A DNA stretch of 64,000 nt from Herbaspirillum sp. Sphag64 (GTDB lineage Bacteria > Pseudomonadota > Gammaproteobacteria > Burkholderiales > Burkholderiaceae_D), in the NCBI RefSeq assembly GCF_014192645.1, contig NZ_JACHYE010000011.1:1-64000 (forward strand), written 5' to 3'. Under the pieces are notes generated by a model. It made no database searches and was not told the DNA's origin. It saw only the letters and a list, made by a program, of their open reading frames with translations. Made by a program: the position numbers and the translations under genes. Within the stretch, counting starts at the first letter, position 1, and each line of letters begins with the position of its first letter. Of this stretch, positions 30,613 to 38,345 are shown in pieces.

Positions 30613-30650
30613 AAAGGCACTGCATGGATAGCATGCAGTGCCTTTTTATT
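30613..30650 (+). terminator. Intrinsic terminator after the porin gene
   Basis: A perfect 14-bp stem (AAAGGCACTGCATG at 30613-30626 with CATGCAGTGCCTTT at 30632-30645), a 5-base loop and a T-rich tail lie 42 bp after the porin stop. Confidence 0.92.
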
Positions 30651-30750
30651 TTTTATTTTTAAAAAATAAAATAAAAAAATCAAATAAAAAATAAAATAAA
30701 ATTTCGATAAAAATATATAAGAAATAAAGCGTAAATAATAAAAAAATCAT
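30645..30750. other. Extremely AT-rich tract
   Basis: About 105 bp are almost entirely A and T, arranged as phased A-runs and T-runs (TTTTATTTTTTATTTTT then AAAAAATAAAATAAAAAAAT). This contrasts sharply with the ~54% GC surroundings. Phased A-tracts imply intrinsic curvature and would suit H-NS-like or IHF binding. No coding frame is present. The following stretch to about 30985 is also AT-rich and shows no clear gene. Confidence 0.7.
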
Positions 30751-30986
30751 TTCTACTCGCACAATAATGCATTGCTAAACACGCGCTTAATCAAATGCTA
30801 GAGATCACCTAAAATCAAGTCTCCCATTCTGGTTTGAAGATATTGAATTGACGATGACGAGATCAGATCGAGACGTTGCCGGGTGTCGATGACATATGGT
30901 GACGGTCCTGAATCTGCGGGGCACTTCATGCGTCTCGGCAAGTGAGAGAATTTTTTTATCTATACGTTATTTCCCAAAGTACTCAT

Positions 30987-31226
30987 TCATGATTTAACCA
31001 TCGGCATTAGCAATCGTGCCAGTCTGCGTCGGTCATCTGCCGCCTCTGACAAGGTATCTGCGACGACTTCATAGTCGATTGACTCCCCAACGGAAACATA
31101 AACACCGACGCAATCATTTGCGCCGGATGGGACTCCTTTTGTCTTTTTTCGGTGCTCACGCTCAGCACTCTCCTTCAAGTAACGGATAAACACGATGGCA
31201 ACAAGAGAAGAAATGGCTGTGATCAA
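30987..31226 (-). CDS. Possible small hypothetical protein, antisense to the next gene's 5' end
   Basis: A 79-residue frame begins with a hydrophobic segment (ITAISSLVAIVFIRYL) and ends in a charged helical segment (DTLSEAADDRRRLARLLMP). It would overlap the first 32 bases of the Sel1-repeat gene on the opposite strand. The amino-acid texture is protein-like and it fills a 400-bp gap. However, no clear ribosome site is visible and I recognise no family. It may be a chance frame. Confidence 0.3.
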   Translation of the reverse strand: MITAISSLVAIVFIRYLKESAEREHRKKTKGVPSGANDCVGVYVSVGESIDYEVVADTLSEAADDRRRLARLLMPMVKS

Positions 31227-32772
31227 AGCAGCACGTGCAGGCGAATCCCAGGCGCAACTGGCATTGGGGAATCGCTATCTCGATGGCGGAACTGGTTTGC
31301 CCAGAAATAATGTCACCGCGTTCTACTGGTTGAAGCGCGCCGCGCAACAAGGTGTTGATGATGCTTGGAAAGCGATCGGACGGAATATTTCCTACGATGA
31401 CGTCAAGGCACTGTCCGTCGCGCGCGAGGCAGCATTATGGTACGAGAAAGCCTTCGATGCGGGGATTCAGAACGCCGGACTCACCTTTGCACGTCTGGTT
31501 CTCGACAATGCCGAGCAGTTCGACAGCAACAGTCAGGCGAGAGCAATTGGCGCCTTGTCCTTTTTAGCCAATCAAGACGATCATCAGGCACAGTGGCTCC
31601 TGGCACAGCAGATACAGAAACATCGGCATGATCACGGCAGCCAGGAGGATGTAAGTAGCAATCAGCAACCGCCGCCGATTTCGGAGGAAGATTTCCCGAC
31701 GCTGGAAGAACGGCTCATCACCAAGGCCGCTTACGCCGGTGTCGAGCAAGCACAATTCGCTCTGCTGGATCAGGCCTGGGCAAAATCCGATTACGTCACT
31801 TTTGCGCGTGGCGCTGCAGTGCTGTCCAAAAAAATACGCCATCGACATGTGGTCGCAGTGATGCAACTGGAAAAAGGCCAGGATATCAGCCGCGACATTG
31901 TTCTCTGCGCAGACGAGTCACTCTTGCTATTGCGCTACGCACAATGGCGCCTGCGTGCAGTAAAGCCTGATCTTGTTGAGGCCGGATGGATGCTGGAACT
32001 GGCCGCCATCGCAGGGAACATTGAGGCGCAACTTGAGCTGGGACTACTCAATGCCAAACTCGACCGTCATGGCAACCGTGTGTTTATGGAGCTTGGTTTG
32101 GCAAATTTCAAAAAAGCCTTGCACTGGCTGACGGTCGCTGGTGAGCGTGGCTCGTCATTGGCATGGCATGCGCTGGCCCGCATTTATGCACGCTCCATTT
32201 ATTCGCAGCGTAACCTGGATGTGTCGTTGCAATACCTTGAAAAGGCAGCCAGCCTTGGGGCCGTCAATGCACAATATGAACTGGCACAAATCTATTGGCG
32301 CAAGCGTCGTGACAGTCCACTCAATGATATCAACGCGATCTATTGGTGGAAAAAGGCTGCGGAGCAACACTGTGACAATGCCAAAAATGCACTGCAAGCA
32401 TTTTCTGCGCGATCAGGCCAGATGCGCTGGGCCGACAATGCCCTAATGCATCTGAATGAAAAACGAAAGAGTGCGCATCCGTTTCTGAGTGCCCGGGTTG
32501 AATTGGCAGCAACGTTTGGTTTGACCAATCCAGAAGCGCTGCTGATCGATGTGAAGGCGGCCGACTATGGACATTGTCTGGTGATTGATATCTGCCGTTA
32601 CTACGCTCGCAGCAGGCGTCGTCTGGTGGTGATCGACACCGACGAGCAACGTGCCACGCTGAACCGGATCTGTCGTCTGTTTAGTGATGTCGATTGTAGT
32701 TTCAGCGGCCTCGAGGGAAGTTACCGCCAACGTCAGTATCGACTGAAGTCAAACTTCCCTGAGAGTGCATAG
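31195..32772 (+). CDS. Sel1-like repeat protein
   Basis: The 525-residue protein has no signal peptide. Sel1/TPR-like repeats occur in two groups: about residues 15-80 (AQLALGNRYLDGGTGLPRNN, then AFYWLKRAAQQG) and about 270-400 (AWHALARIYARS, LQYLEKAASLGAVNAQYELA, INAIYWWKKAAEQHCDNAKN). Such repeats usually bind protein partners. The C-terminal ~100 residues are repeat-free and contain a beta-rich segment (LLIDVKAADYGHCLVIDICR) I cannot place. The gene stands alone. The function is unknown. Confidence 0.82.
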   Translation: MATREEMAVIKAARAGESQAQLALGNRYLDGGTGLPRNNVTAFYWLKRAAQQGVDDAWKAIGRNISYDDVKALSVAREAALWYEKAFDAGIQNAGLTFARLVLDNAEQFDSNSQARAIGALSFLANQDDHQAQWLLAQQIQKHRHDHGSQEDVSSNQQPPPISEEDFPTLEERLITKAAYAGVEQAQFALLDQAWAKSDYVTFARGAAVLSKKIRHRHVVAVMQLEKGQDISRDIVLCADESLLLLRYAQWRLRAVKPDLVEAGWMLELAAIAGNIEAQLELGLLNAKLDRHGNRVFMELGLANFKKALHWLTVAGERGSSLAWHALARIYARSIYSQRNLDVSLQYLEKAASLGAVNAQYELAQIYWRKRRDSPLNDINAIYWWKKAAEQHCDNAKNALQAFSARSGQMRWADNALMHLNEKRKSAHPFLSARVELAATFGLTNPEALLIDVKAADYGHCLVIDICRYYARSRRRLVVIDTDEQRATLNRICRLFSDVDCSFSGLEGSYRQRQYRLKSNFPESA

Positions 32773-32856
32773 TTCTCTTTCGTTCTGAAAGTATTGTTTC
32801 TAAATTAGAAATAAGCAATTAACTATATCGCTATTTTTCTCAAATTAAGCAATAGC

Positions 32857-32862
32857 TATACT
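32857..32862 (+). promoter_or_regulatory. Probable -10 element for DUF4148 copy 1
   Basis: TATACT lies in a block that is almost unchanged between the two duplicated units (equivalent in copy 2 near 37309), with a T-rich -35-like sequence about 16 bp upstream. Conservation between copies is the main argument. Leader length would be about 100 nt. Confidence 0.45.
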
Positions 32863-32965
32863 TTGCTTCATCGATGACGAGCAAGCAGCAAGCAGTGAGA
32901 AGCAAGCAGCGCCACTACCCGCCAATCGAGATATCAACTGATTGAATTTTTTAGGGAGTACCATC

Positions 32966-33238
32966 ATGAATGCCAAGCAAATCGTTGTTTCCGTTGTTCT
33001 CTTTGCCGCTGCTGGTGCAGCATTCGCAGAAACAGCTTACCCACCGGAAACCAAGTTTGTCTCGACCAAGACACGTGCCGAAGTGATCGCTGAATTGAAG
33101 CAGGCACGGGCTGAAGGACTGATTACCAACGGTAATAACTATCCGATCATCAAACAGCAACCTACTTCGCTCACCCGTGAGCAAGTGATTTCGACTTTGC
33201 ATCAGCCATCGGACATCAATATCTATCGCGGTGCCTGA
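32966..33238 (+). CDS. Small exported DUF4148 protein, copy 1
   Basis: The 90-residue precursor has a signal peptide (NAKQIVVSVVLFAAAGAAFA) cut before ETAYPP. The mature part carries the DUF4148 core TRAEVIAELKQARAEGL, and a second short LTREQVISTLHQ helix. Such small periplasmic proteins are abundant in Burkholderiales and have no known function. I chose the ATG at 32966 because AGGGAG lies 7 bases upstream and because copy 2 begins at the same place. An in-frame upstream start would add nine residues. A terminator follows. Confidence 0.88.
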   Translation: MNAKQIVVSVVLFAAAGAAFAETAYPPETKFVSTKTRAEVIAELKQARAEGLITNGNNYPIIKQQPTSLTREQVISTLHQPSDINIYRGA

Positions 33239-33270
33239 TCACTTGAAGCATCATCTTTGATACCGTACCG

Positions 33271-33305
33271 AAGGGAATCGTCAGCGACGGTTCCCTTTAT
33301 TTTTT
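33271..33305 (+). terminator. Terminator after DUF4148 copy 1
   Basis: The stem AAGGGAATCGTC pairs with GACGGTTCCCTT (one G-U pair), with a 3-base loop, followed by TATTTTTT. The same structure follows copy 2. Confidence 0.85.
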
Positions 33306-33404
33306 CAAGTCGATGTGGAGTGCACCGATCTGTAATCGAGGTAATTCATTCAGACGCCGAGTCAGGGTGCTCGGAACGATGACGTGATTATTTTCGCCTT
33401 TAAT

Positions 33405-33422
33405 GTACGATAACGTATAACT
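33405..33422 (+). promoter_or_regulatory. Operator candidate, repeat A
   Basis: The sequence GTACGATAACGTATAACT contains a TACG-ATAA-CGTA inverted repeat. It recurs with one mismatch at 33511-33528, 106 bp downstream (about ten helical turns). This spacing on the same face of DNA suits a repressor that loops the promoter. No regulator gene lies nearby. Confidence 0.5.
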
Positions 33423-33510
33423 TAGGTGTGCCAGTTAGCGACAGAAGATCGCTATCACTCACTTTATTCTGTATATTTGGCGCATTCTTTGCGAGCTTTT
33501 TATTTAAGTG

Positions 33511-33528
33511 GTACGATGACGTATAACT
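33511..33528 (+). promoter_or_regulatory. Operator candidate, repeat B
   Basis: GTACGATGACGTATAACT is the second copy of the 18-bp element, with the same TACG-N4-CGTA symmetry and one base changed (A to G in the spacer). It lies 85 bp before the GTG start of the enolase-superfamily gene. Confidence 0.5.
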
Positions 33529-33613
33529 AGTGCCTCGGGTCGCGCAAAGTGCGCAGGCCGATGTTTTGATGCGTTGACGTTAGACGACGCTGGCCAGGAG
33601 TGAGATTGTCATC

Positions 33614-34753
33614 GTGAAAATTTCTCGTTTTGAAGTGATTCGTGTTGCTCTGCCGTTTGATGCCGGGCGCACACCGATTGTTGCTAGTGGAGCGCGAGAT
33701 GCCTACAACGCGGCATCTCCGGAACTGCGCCGTATGGAAACCCTGCTGGTCAAATTGACCGATGAGCAGGGACGTGAGGGATGGGGTGAAGCTTTCGGTC
33801 ATCTGATCAATCCGGTGACTTTTGCGGCACTGGCCGGGCCCGTCGGACGTTGGTTTTCTGGTGTGGAATTCTTGCCAACGATGGATGGCATTGCTGCCGT
33901 GCGCGACGCCGCTGATCGCGCATTGCATGCGTTTGGTCGGACCGGTCCGGTGCTGTTTGCCCTGTCAGCAATTGATACGGCACTGTGGGATCTGGCTGCG
34001 CAAGCTGCAGGAGAGCCGCTGTATCGCTGGATGGGCGGCAAACGCGAGACGATTGACGTCTACGCCAGTCTGGTTAGTTACGACAATGATCCCGACGAGG
34101 TTGCCCGTCAGGTGCAACGCGCTGCGCGTGCCGGATTCAAGCGACTTAAATTACACGAAACCGAGCATGCCGCCATTGTCGCTGCACGCGAGGCATTGCC
34201 AAAGGAGATCGCACTTGCCGTCGATGTGAATTGCCCCTGGCAAGTTGCCGAGGCGGTGACACGCGTTGCAGCACTCAATGGGATTGGGCTGGAATGGATC
34301 GAAGAGCCGGTTTGGCCGCCCGATGATCTTGACGGTCTGGCGCAGGTGCGTCGTCAAGGTGTTCCTGTTTCCGCCGGTGAAAATGCTTCAGGCGTGGCGG
34401 GATTTCGACAGGCCTTTGCCAGCGGTGCGATCGATATCGCGCAACCGAGTCTTGCCAAGATCGGTGGTTTCACCGGTATGCGTGAGGTCATTGCAATGGC
34501 CGGCGAGTATCGGGTTCAGGTGATGCCGCACTGCTTTTATTACGGCCCTGGTTTGCTGGCCACGGCACATGTGGTGGCAACGTTGCCGCAGACTGCTGCA
34601 CTTGAGGTGCCTTGGTTGCAGTGGCCCACGGCACTTCACGTGTATCAACATGCGGTACCAAGCATGCGCATGCCAGACCTGCCTGGACTCGGTTTCCAAC
34701 CGGATGCCGCAGTGTTGCAAGAATTTACGATTGACCGCGCAGTGCTTGTATAG
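33614..34753 (+). CDS. Enolase-superfamily (mandelate racemase/muconate lactonizing) enzyme
   Basis: The 379-residue protein has the enolase-superfamily capping domain (about 1-125) and TIM barrel (about 140-360). The general-base Lys region is GFKRLKLHE. The three metal ligands are the Asp of AVDVNCPW (near 202) and the Glu of EWIEEPVWP (near 229) and SAGENASG (near 256). C-terminal MPHCFYYGPGLLATAH is typical of the sugar-acid dehydratase/racemase branch. The start is GTG, and the AGGAG sits rather far (13 bases) upstream. It is the first gene of an operon with a transporter and an amidohydrolase, suggesting acid-sugar or lactone catabolism. The substrate is not readable. Confidence 0.88.
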   Translation: MKISRFEVIRVALPFDAGRTPIVASGARDAYNAASPELRRMETLLVKLTDEQGREGWGEAFGHLINPVTFAALAGPVGRWFSGVEFLPTMDGIAAVRDAADRALHAFGRTGPVLFALSAIDTALWDLAAQAAGEPLYRWMGGKRETIDVYASLVSYDNDPDEVARQVQRAARAGFKRLKLHETEHAAIVAAREALPKEIALAVDVNCPWQVAEAVTRVAALNGIGLEWIEEPVWPPDDLDGLAQVRRQGVPVSAGENASGVAGFRQAFASGAIDIAQPSLAKIGGFTGMREVIAMAGEYRVQVMPHCFYYGPGLLATAHVVATLPQTAALEVPWLQWPTALHVYQHAVPSMRMPDLPGLGFQPDAAVLQEFTIDRAVLV

Positions 34754-34866
34754 CCGGAGCGCGCCCACCTGATTGACCCAATAAGCAACAACATAAGCAG
34801 CAACATAAGCTGCAACAAAAGTCAGCGCCTATGCAGACCCACAAAACCAAATTGACAGGAGACTTC

Positions 34867-36156
34867 ATGAAAACCCGTTATCGCTGGACCATCGCATTCC
34901 TGTTGTTTCTGGCAGGCATGCTCAACTATCTTGATCGCGCTGCGTTATCGGTGGTCGCACCGATCATCAAGAATGATCTGCATATCAACGATGCCCAGAT
35001 GGGGCTTCTTTTTAGCAGCTTCTTTATCGGCTATTGCGTGTTTTGTTTTGTCGGGGGCTGGGCGGCGGACCGCTATGGCCCACGTCGCGTCTTCATGCTG
35101 GCCGCCGGCTTCTGGTCAATATTCTGTGGTGCGACAGCATTTGCCAGTAACTATGCCATGCTAATGGTGGCGCGGGTAGCCTTCGGTGTGGCGGAAGGGC
35201 CGATGGGCACGACCACCAATAAATCGATTTCAAACTGGTTTCCCCGGCGTGAAGCAGGGCGCGCAGTTGGCCTTACCAACGCGGGTCAACCGCTGGGTGC
35301 TGCTATTGCAGCGCCACTGGTCGGCTTGGTGGCATTGCAGTTTGGCTGGCGCATTTCGTTTGTCGTGATTGCATTGTTGGGCTTTGTCTGGATGGCATGT
35401 TGGTGGCGTTGTTTTCGGGACCAACCAGCAGAGCATCCAGCCGTCTCGCAAGAAGAGGTCATCCTGATTGCCGCCGATCGCCAGACCATGCAGGTAGCAG
35501 GCGCTGACGCTAATGCTGCCGCTGACGAGCGCATCACGCGATATCTGTTATCGATGCCAGTACTCGGTGTGGCGCTGGCATTCTTTGCTTTCAACTACGT
35601 GCTGTATTTCTTCCTGTCCTGGCTGCCTAGCTACTTCACGGATTACCAGCATCTCGATATCAAGCACATGAGTGTGATTGGCGTTCTTCCCTGGTTAGGT
35701 GCCACAGCGGGTTTTATTCTCGGCGGACTGATTTCAGATGAACTCTACAAGCGAACCGGTAACGTGCTGTTTGCCCGTAAGGCGGTAATCATCCTGGGCT
35801 TGGGAATGGCTGCCCTTTGTGTGTTGCTGGCATCGCGCGCTACATCATTGCCTGCAGCTGTCGCACTGATTGCGATTGCGAGTCTGTTTGCCTTCATGAC
35901 GCCTCAAGCTTGCTGGTCGTTACTACAGGACATCGTGCCCAGCCACAAGATTGGCGCGACCGGTGGCTTTGTGCATCTGCTTGCTAATCTCGCCGGCATT
36001 CTTGCTCCCAGTATCACCGGCTTTCTGATTCAGTATGGCGCCGGCTATGCATCCGCATTTGCTCTCAGCAGTAGTCTGGCGGCCATTGGCGTACTGGCAA
36101 TCTGGCTCATGGTGCAAGAAAAAAGCGTAGGACGTTTGCGACATGCTGTTGCCTGA
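34867..36156 (+). CDS. MFS transporter, anion:cation symporter type
   Basis: The 429-residue inner-membrane protein has about 12 membrane helices. It opens with RWTIAFLLFLAGMLNYLDRAALS, a hallmark of ACS-family carriers for organic acids and sugar acids (GudP/ExuT/phthalate-like). The A-loop motif GWAADRYGPRRVF follows TM2. I chose the ATG at 34867 because ACAGGAGA lies 5-8 bases upstream; an upstream in-frame ATG at 34831 would add a polar tail. It lies between the enolase-family enzyme and the amidohydrolase and probably imports their substrate. Confidence 0.9.
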   Translation: MKTRYRWTIAFLLFLAGMLNYLDRAALSVVAPIIKNDLHINDAQMGLLFSSFFIGYCVFCFVGGWAADRYGPRRVFMLAAGFWSIFCGATAFASNYAMLMVARVAFGVAEGPMGTTTNKSISNWFPRREAGRAVGLTNAGQPLGAAIAAPLVGLVALQFGWRISFVVIALLGFVWMACWWRCFRDQPAEHPAVSQEEVILIAADRQTMQVAGADANAAADERITRYLLSMPVLGVALAFFAFNYVLYFFLSWLPSYFTDYQHLDIKHMSVIGVLPWLGATAGFILGGLISDELYKRTGNVLFARKAVIILGLGMAALCVLLASRATSLPAAVALIAIASLFAFMTPQACWSLLQDIVPSHKIGATGGFVHLLANLAGILAPSITGFLIQYGAGYASAFALSSSLAAIGVLAIWLMVQEKSVGRLRHAVA

Positions 36157-36207
36157 GCGATTGTGCGTTGAATTACCACTGACGTTGAATACTGTAAGGA
36201 GATAGTC

Positions 36208-37125
36208 ATGTTGACCCGTCGGCGCTTCGTTACCAGCGCTCTCGCACTACCAGCTGTCGCATCCCTGTCGTCCTGCGCGACTACCCTGTCACCGGCCAAC
36301 AAGCCACTGCTGATCGATTCCCATGTGCATGTCTGGAAGACCGATCCGCGTTATCCCTATGCCTCCGGTGCGGATGTCCCCGCCAACGTTGATGCGAGCG
36401 CAGAGACACTACTGAAGCTGATGGCGGCGAATGGTGTGTCGCGCACCGTATTGATTCAGGTGATCCACTACAAATGGGATAACAGTTATCTTGCCGATGT
36501 CCTGAAACAATATCCGCAATATTTCCAGGGTGTTGCACGCGTCAATCCCAATGACCCTGCCGCACCGGATCACTTAACCCAGCTCACGGAACAGGGCTTT
36601 CGTGGAGTTCGCCTGAGCCCCGCCGGTGGCGCTGAAGGTGACTGGATTGCCGGACCATTGATGCGTCCATTATGGTCTCGGTGCGAGAGTCTACAAGTAC
36701 CGATGACCTTACTGGCTCCGGCCACTCGCTTGCCAGAAATTACCCGCTTGATCGATCACTATCCCGATCTGACCGTGGTCATCGATCATATGGCGGATAC
36801 GCCGCTGGATCGTCCGGATCTATTGCAATACTTGCTGGCCTTGGCACGTTATCCGCATGTCTACGTCAAAATCTCGCACCCTTGGTCGCTTTCGAAACAG
36901 GCCTATCCCTTTGATGATGCCTTCGTGACGGTGAAAAAAATATACGACGTATTTGGCGCCAAGCGCCTGATGTGGGGGACGGATCGACCAATATGTCTCC
37001 CTTACCTGTCGTATGAACAAGCCGTCGCCCTGTATCGTGATCATCTCGATTTCATGCCACTGGCGGATCGTCAGGAGATCTGGCATGGCACCGTACAGCG
37101 TGTATGGCCATTTGGTTTGTCCTGA
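36208..37125 (+). CDS. Exported amidohydrolase/lactonase-like lipoprotein
   Basis: This is a TIM-barrel amidohydrolase of the amidohydrolase-2 type, the group that includes L-fuconolactonase and 2-pyrone-4,6-dicarboxylate lactonase. The metal motif is DSHVHVWKTDPRYPY. Later conserved stretches are VVIDHMA and a C-terminal LMWGTDRPICL with the catalytic Asp. The N-terminus is unusual: TRRRFVTS followed by a hydrophobic stretch and LSSC looks like a Tat signal with a lipobox (Cys at residue 23). A folded, metal-loaded enzyme would then be exported and lipidated. GGAG lies 7 bases before the ATG. It ends the operon. Confidence 0.85.
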   Translation: MLTRRRFVTSALALPAVASLSSCATTLSPANKPLLIDSHVHVWKTDPRYPYASGADVPANVDASAETLLKLMAANGVSRTVLIQVIHYKWDNSYLADVLKQYPQYFQGVARVNPNDPAAPDHLTQLTEQGFRGVRLSPAGGAEGDWIAGPLMRPLWSRCESLQVPMTLLAPATRLPEITRLIDHYPDLTVVIDHMADTPLDRPDLLQYLLALARYPHVYVKISHPWSLSKQAYPFDDAFVTVKKIYDVFGAKRLMWGTDRPICLPYLSYEQAVALYRDHLDFMPLADRQEIWHGTVQRVWPFGLS

Positions 37126-37427
37126 CATCGCCACAGCGCGCTTTACATTCACTCTCGAGCGTTGAAAAGTCACGCGCAGATCGCAGTTTCTGCGGTCTGC
37201 GCCGGGGCGCTGCCGGCGCTACACCGCATGGAGCGTACCTGGTTCGATTGTTCCTGAAATGGAAATAAACAATTGACCGTGATGCTATTTTTCTCGAATT
37301 AAGCAATAGCTATACTTTGCTTCATCGATGACGAGCAAGCAGCAAGTAGCTAGCAGCTAGTAGCAAGAAGCGCCACTACCCGCCAATCGAGATATCAACC
37401 GATTGAATTTTTTTAGGGAGTACTATC
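37126..37427. other. Spacer and 5' part of DUF4148 copy 2
   Basis: The first ~130 bp hold nothing recognisable apart from the GC-rich GCGCCGGGGCGCTGCCGGCGCT (split here as GCGCCGGGGCGC and TGCCGGCGCT) near 37200-37220, which could form a terminator-like stem for the operon. From 37261 the sequence is the promoter and leader of DUF4148 copy 2. Confidence 0.5.
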
Positions 37428-37700
37428 ATGAATGCCAAGCAAATCCTCGTTTCCGTTGTTCTCTTTGCTGCTGCCGGTGCAGCATTCGCAGAAACAGCTT
37501 ACCCACCAGAAACCAAGTTTGTCTCGACCAAGACACGCGCCGAAGTGATCGCTGAATTGAAGCAGGCACAGGCACAGGGTTTGGTGACGAACGGTGACAA
37601 CTATCCAATCGTCCAGGAACCACGTAGCTCGCTCACACGTGCGCAAGTGATGTCGACGCTGAGTCAGCCATCCAGCAACGAGAGCTATCACGGTGCCTGA
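37428..37700 (+). CDS. Small exported DUF4148 protein, copy 2
   Basis: The 90-residue precursor is nearly identical to copy 1 through the signal peptide and the first ~50 residues (ETAYPPETKFVSTKTRAEV). It then diverges (NGDNYPIVQEPRSSLTRAQ against NGNNYPIIKQQPTSLTREQ). The AGGGAG ribosome site is at the same distance. Divergence limited to the C-terminal half suggests relaxed or altered selection after duplication. Function is unknown. Confidence 0.88.
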   Translation: MNAKQILVSVVLFAAAGAAFAETAYPPETKFVSTKTRAEVIAELKQAQAQGLVTNGDNYPIVQEPRSSLTRAQVMSTLSQPSSNESYHGA

Positions 37701-37729
37701 TCCGTTGAAGCTTTCGCCTCAATGCAGTA

Positions 37730-37766
37730 TCCAAGGGAATCGTCACTGACGGTTCCCTTTATTTTT
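37730..37766 (+). terminator. Terminator after DUF4148 copy 2
   Basis: The stem AAGGGAATCGTC with GACGGTTCCCTT (one G-U pair), a 3-base loop ACT and TATTTTTT matches the terminator of copy 1. Confidence 0.85.
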
Positions 37767-37797
37767 TGCAATTGACGGTAGTCGTCGGCCTAACAAG

Positions 37798-38058
37798 TTA
37801 CTCCTCTGGACGTGTCAACTTTTCTTCGTGCGACTCTACGCCCGTAATCTTTGGAATACATTCAGTACGAAACCACGCCGCCGTGAGCGGTTGCCGCGCC
37901 AGCCAATGGCGCGCTATCGGTACGATCTGTTCGCCGATGAGCAGACCCAGCAGGCCCAGCAGAGCAATGGCAGGTGGTGCCGGCGACTTTACCTGTAGTA
38001 AAGAGTAGATCACTCCTGCCAACAGACCGAACAGCAGTGAGACGAGATAAGGTTTCAT
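37798..38058 (-). CDS. XapX-domain small membrane protein, long form
   Basis: The 86-residue protein has two hydrophobic segments (LVSLLFGLLAGVIYSLL and PAIALLGLLGLLIGEQIVP) joined by the conserved VKSPAPPA. This is the XapX (DUF1427) pattern. A polar tail of about 35 residues follows that the neighbouring paralogue lacks. It lies 15 bp downstream of that paralogue, so the pair arose by tandem duplication. XapX proteins are often next to isochorismatase-like hydrolases, as here. Function is unknown. Confidence 0.85.
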   Translation of the reverse strand: MKPYLVSLLFGLLAGVIYSLLQVKSPAPPAIALLGLLGLLIGEQIVPIARHWLARQPLTAAWFRTECIPKITGVESHEEKLTRPEE

Positions 38059-38073
38059 GCAGTGCTCCGCGGG

Positions 38074-38238
38074 CTATCCAAAATACGGCCGGATCAATGT
38101 CAATAGCGGTTCGCCAATGACCATGCCCAGCAGACCGAGCAAGGCGATACCCGGTGGTGCAGGTGACCGCACCTTAAACAGGGCGTACACCATGCCCACC
38201 AGAATGCCGGCGCCAAGTGACAAAAGATAGGGTGTCAT
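38074..38238 (-). CDS. XapX-domain small membrane protein, short form
   Basis: The 54-residue protein (TPYLLSLGAGILVGMVYALF, VRSPAPPGIALLGLLGMVIG) consists of just the XapX (DUF1427) core with two membrane helices. I chose the ATG at 38238; the frame continues 29 codons upstream, but those residues are polar and unlike the family. It lies between the isochorismatase-like gene (107 bp upstream) and the longer XapX paralogue. Confidence 0.85.
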   Translation of the reverse strand: MTPYLLSLGAGILVGMVYALFKVRSPAPPGIALLGLLGMVIGEPLLTLIRPYFG

Positions 38239-38345
38239 TTTTTTGATTCTGTAGGCATTACAAATCAATGCAGGATTGTTCAATCGATTGCGGTGGTACT
38301 GGTAGCCACGTACCAGTGCCACCACATCAGATTTACTGTCCGTAC

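Larger units (their letters stand above)
32808..33308. repeat. Duplicated DUF4148 transcription unit, copy 1
   Basis: This ~500-bp segment matches 37261-37767 along its whole length: promoter region, leader, gene and terminator. The stretch from TTAAGCAATAGCTATACT through the CATCGATGACGAGCAAGCAGC leader is nearly identical in both. The part that differs most is a run of AGCAAGC-like units just after it. The copies are about 4.45 kb apart in the same orientation and flank a three-gene operon. Confidence 0.9.
33309..33613. other. Control region of the enolase-family operon
   Basis: About 305 bp without a gene lie between the DUF4148 terminator and the enolase-superfamily gene. The region contains two near-identical 18-bp direct repeats, listed separately. 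The centre (33425-33505) is AT-rich, as expected of a promoter. No coding frame is convincing. Confidence 0.6.
37261..37767. repeat. Duplicated DUF4148 transcription unit, copy 2
   Basis: This segment matches 32808-33308 from the AT-rich promoter to the terminator. Differences cluster in the AGCAAGC/TAGC-rich leader (37330-37365) and in the codons for the protein's C-terminal third. This copy and its partner could serve as recombination sites that delete or amplify the enclosed operon. Confidence 0.9.

Noticed and set aside
32880-32920. CRISPR-like short repeats in the DUF4148 leader
   Set aside because: Units are 7 bases, not spaced by unique spacers, and there are no cas genes.
33405-33528. 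Insertion-sequence target duplication
   Set aside because: The two 18-bp repeats enclose only 88 bp with no transposase; an operator pair explains them better.
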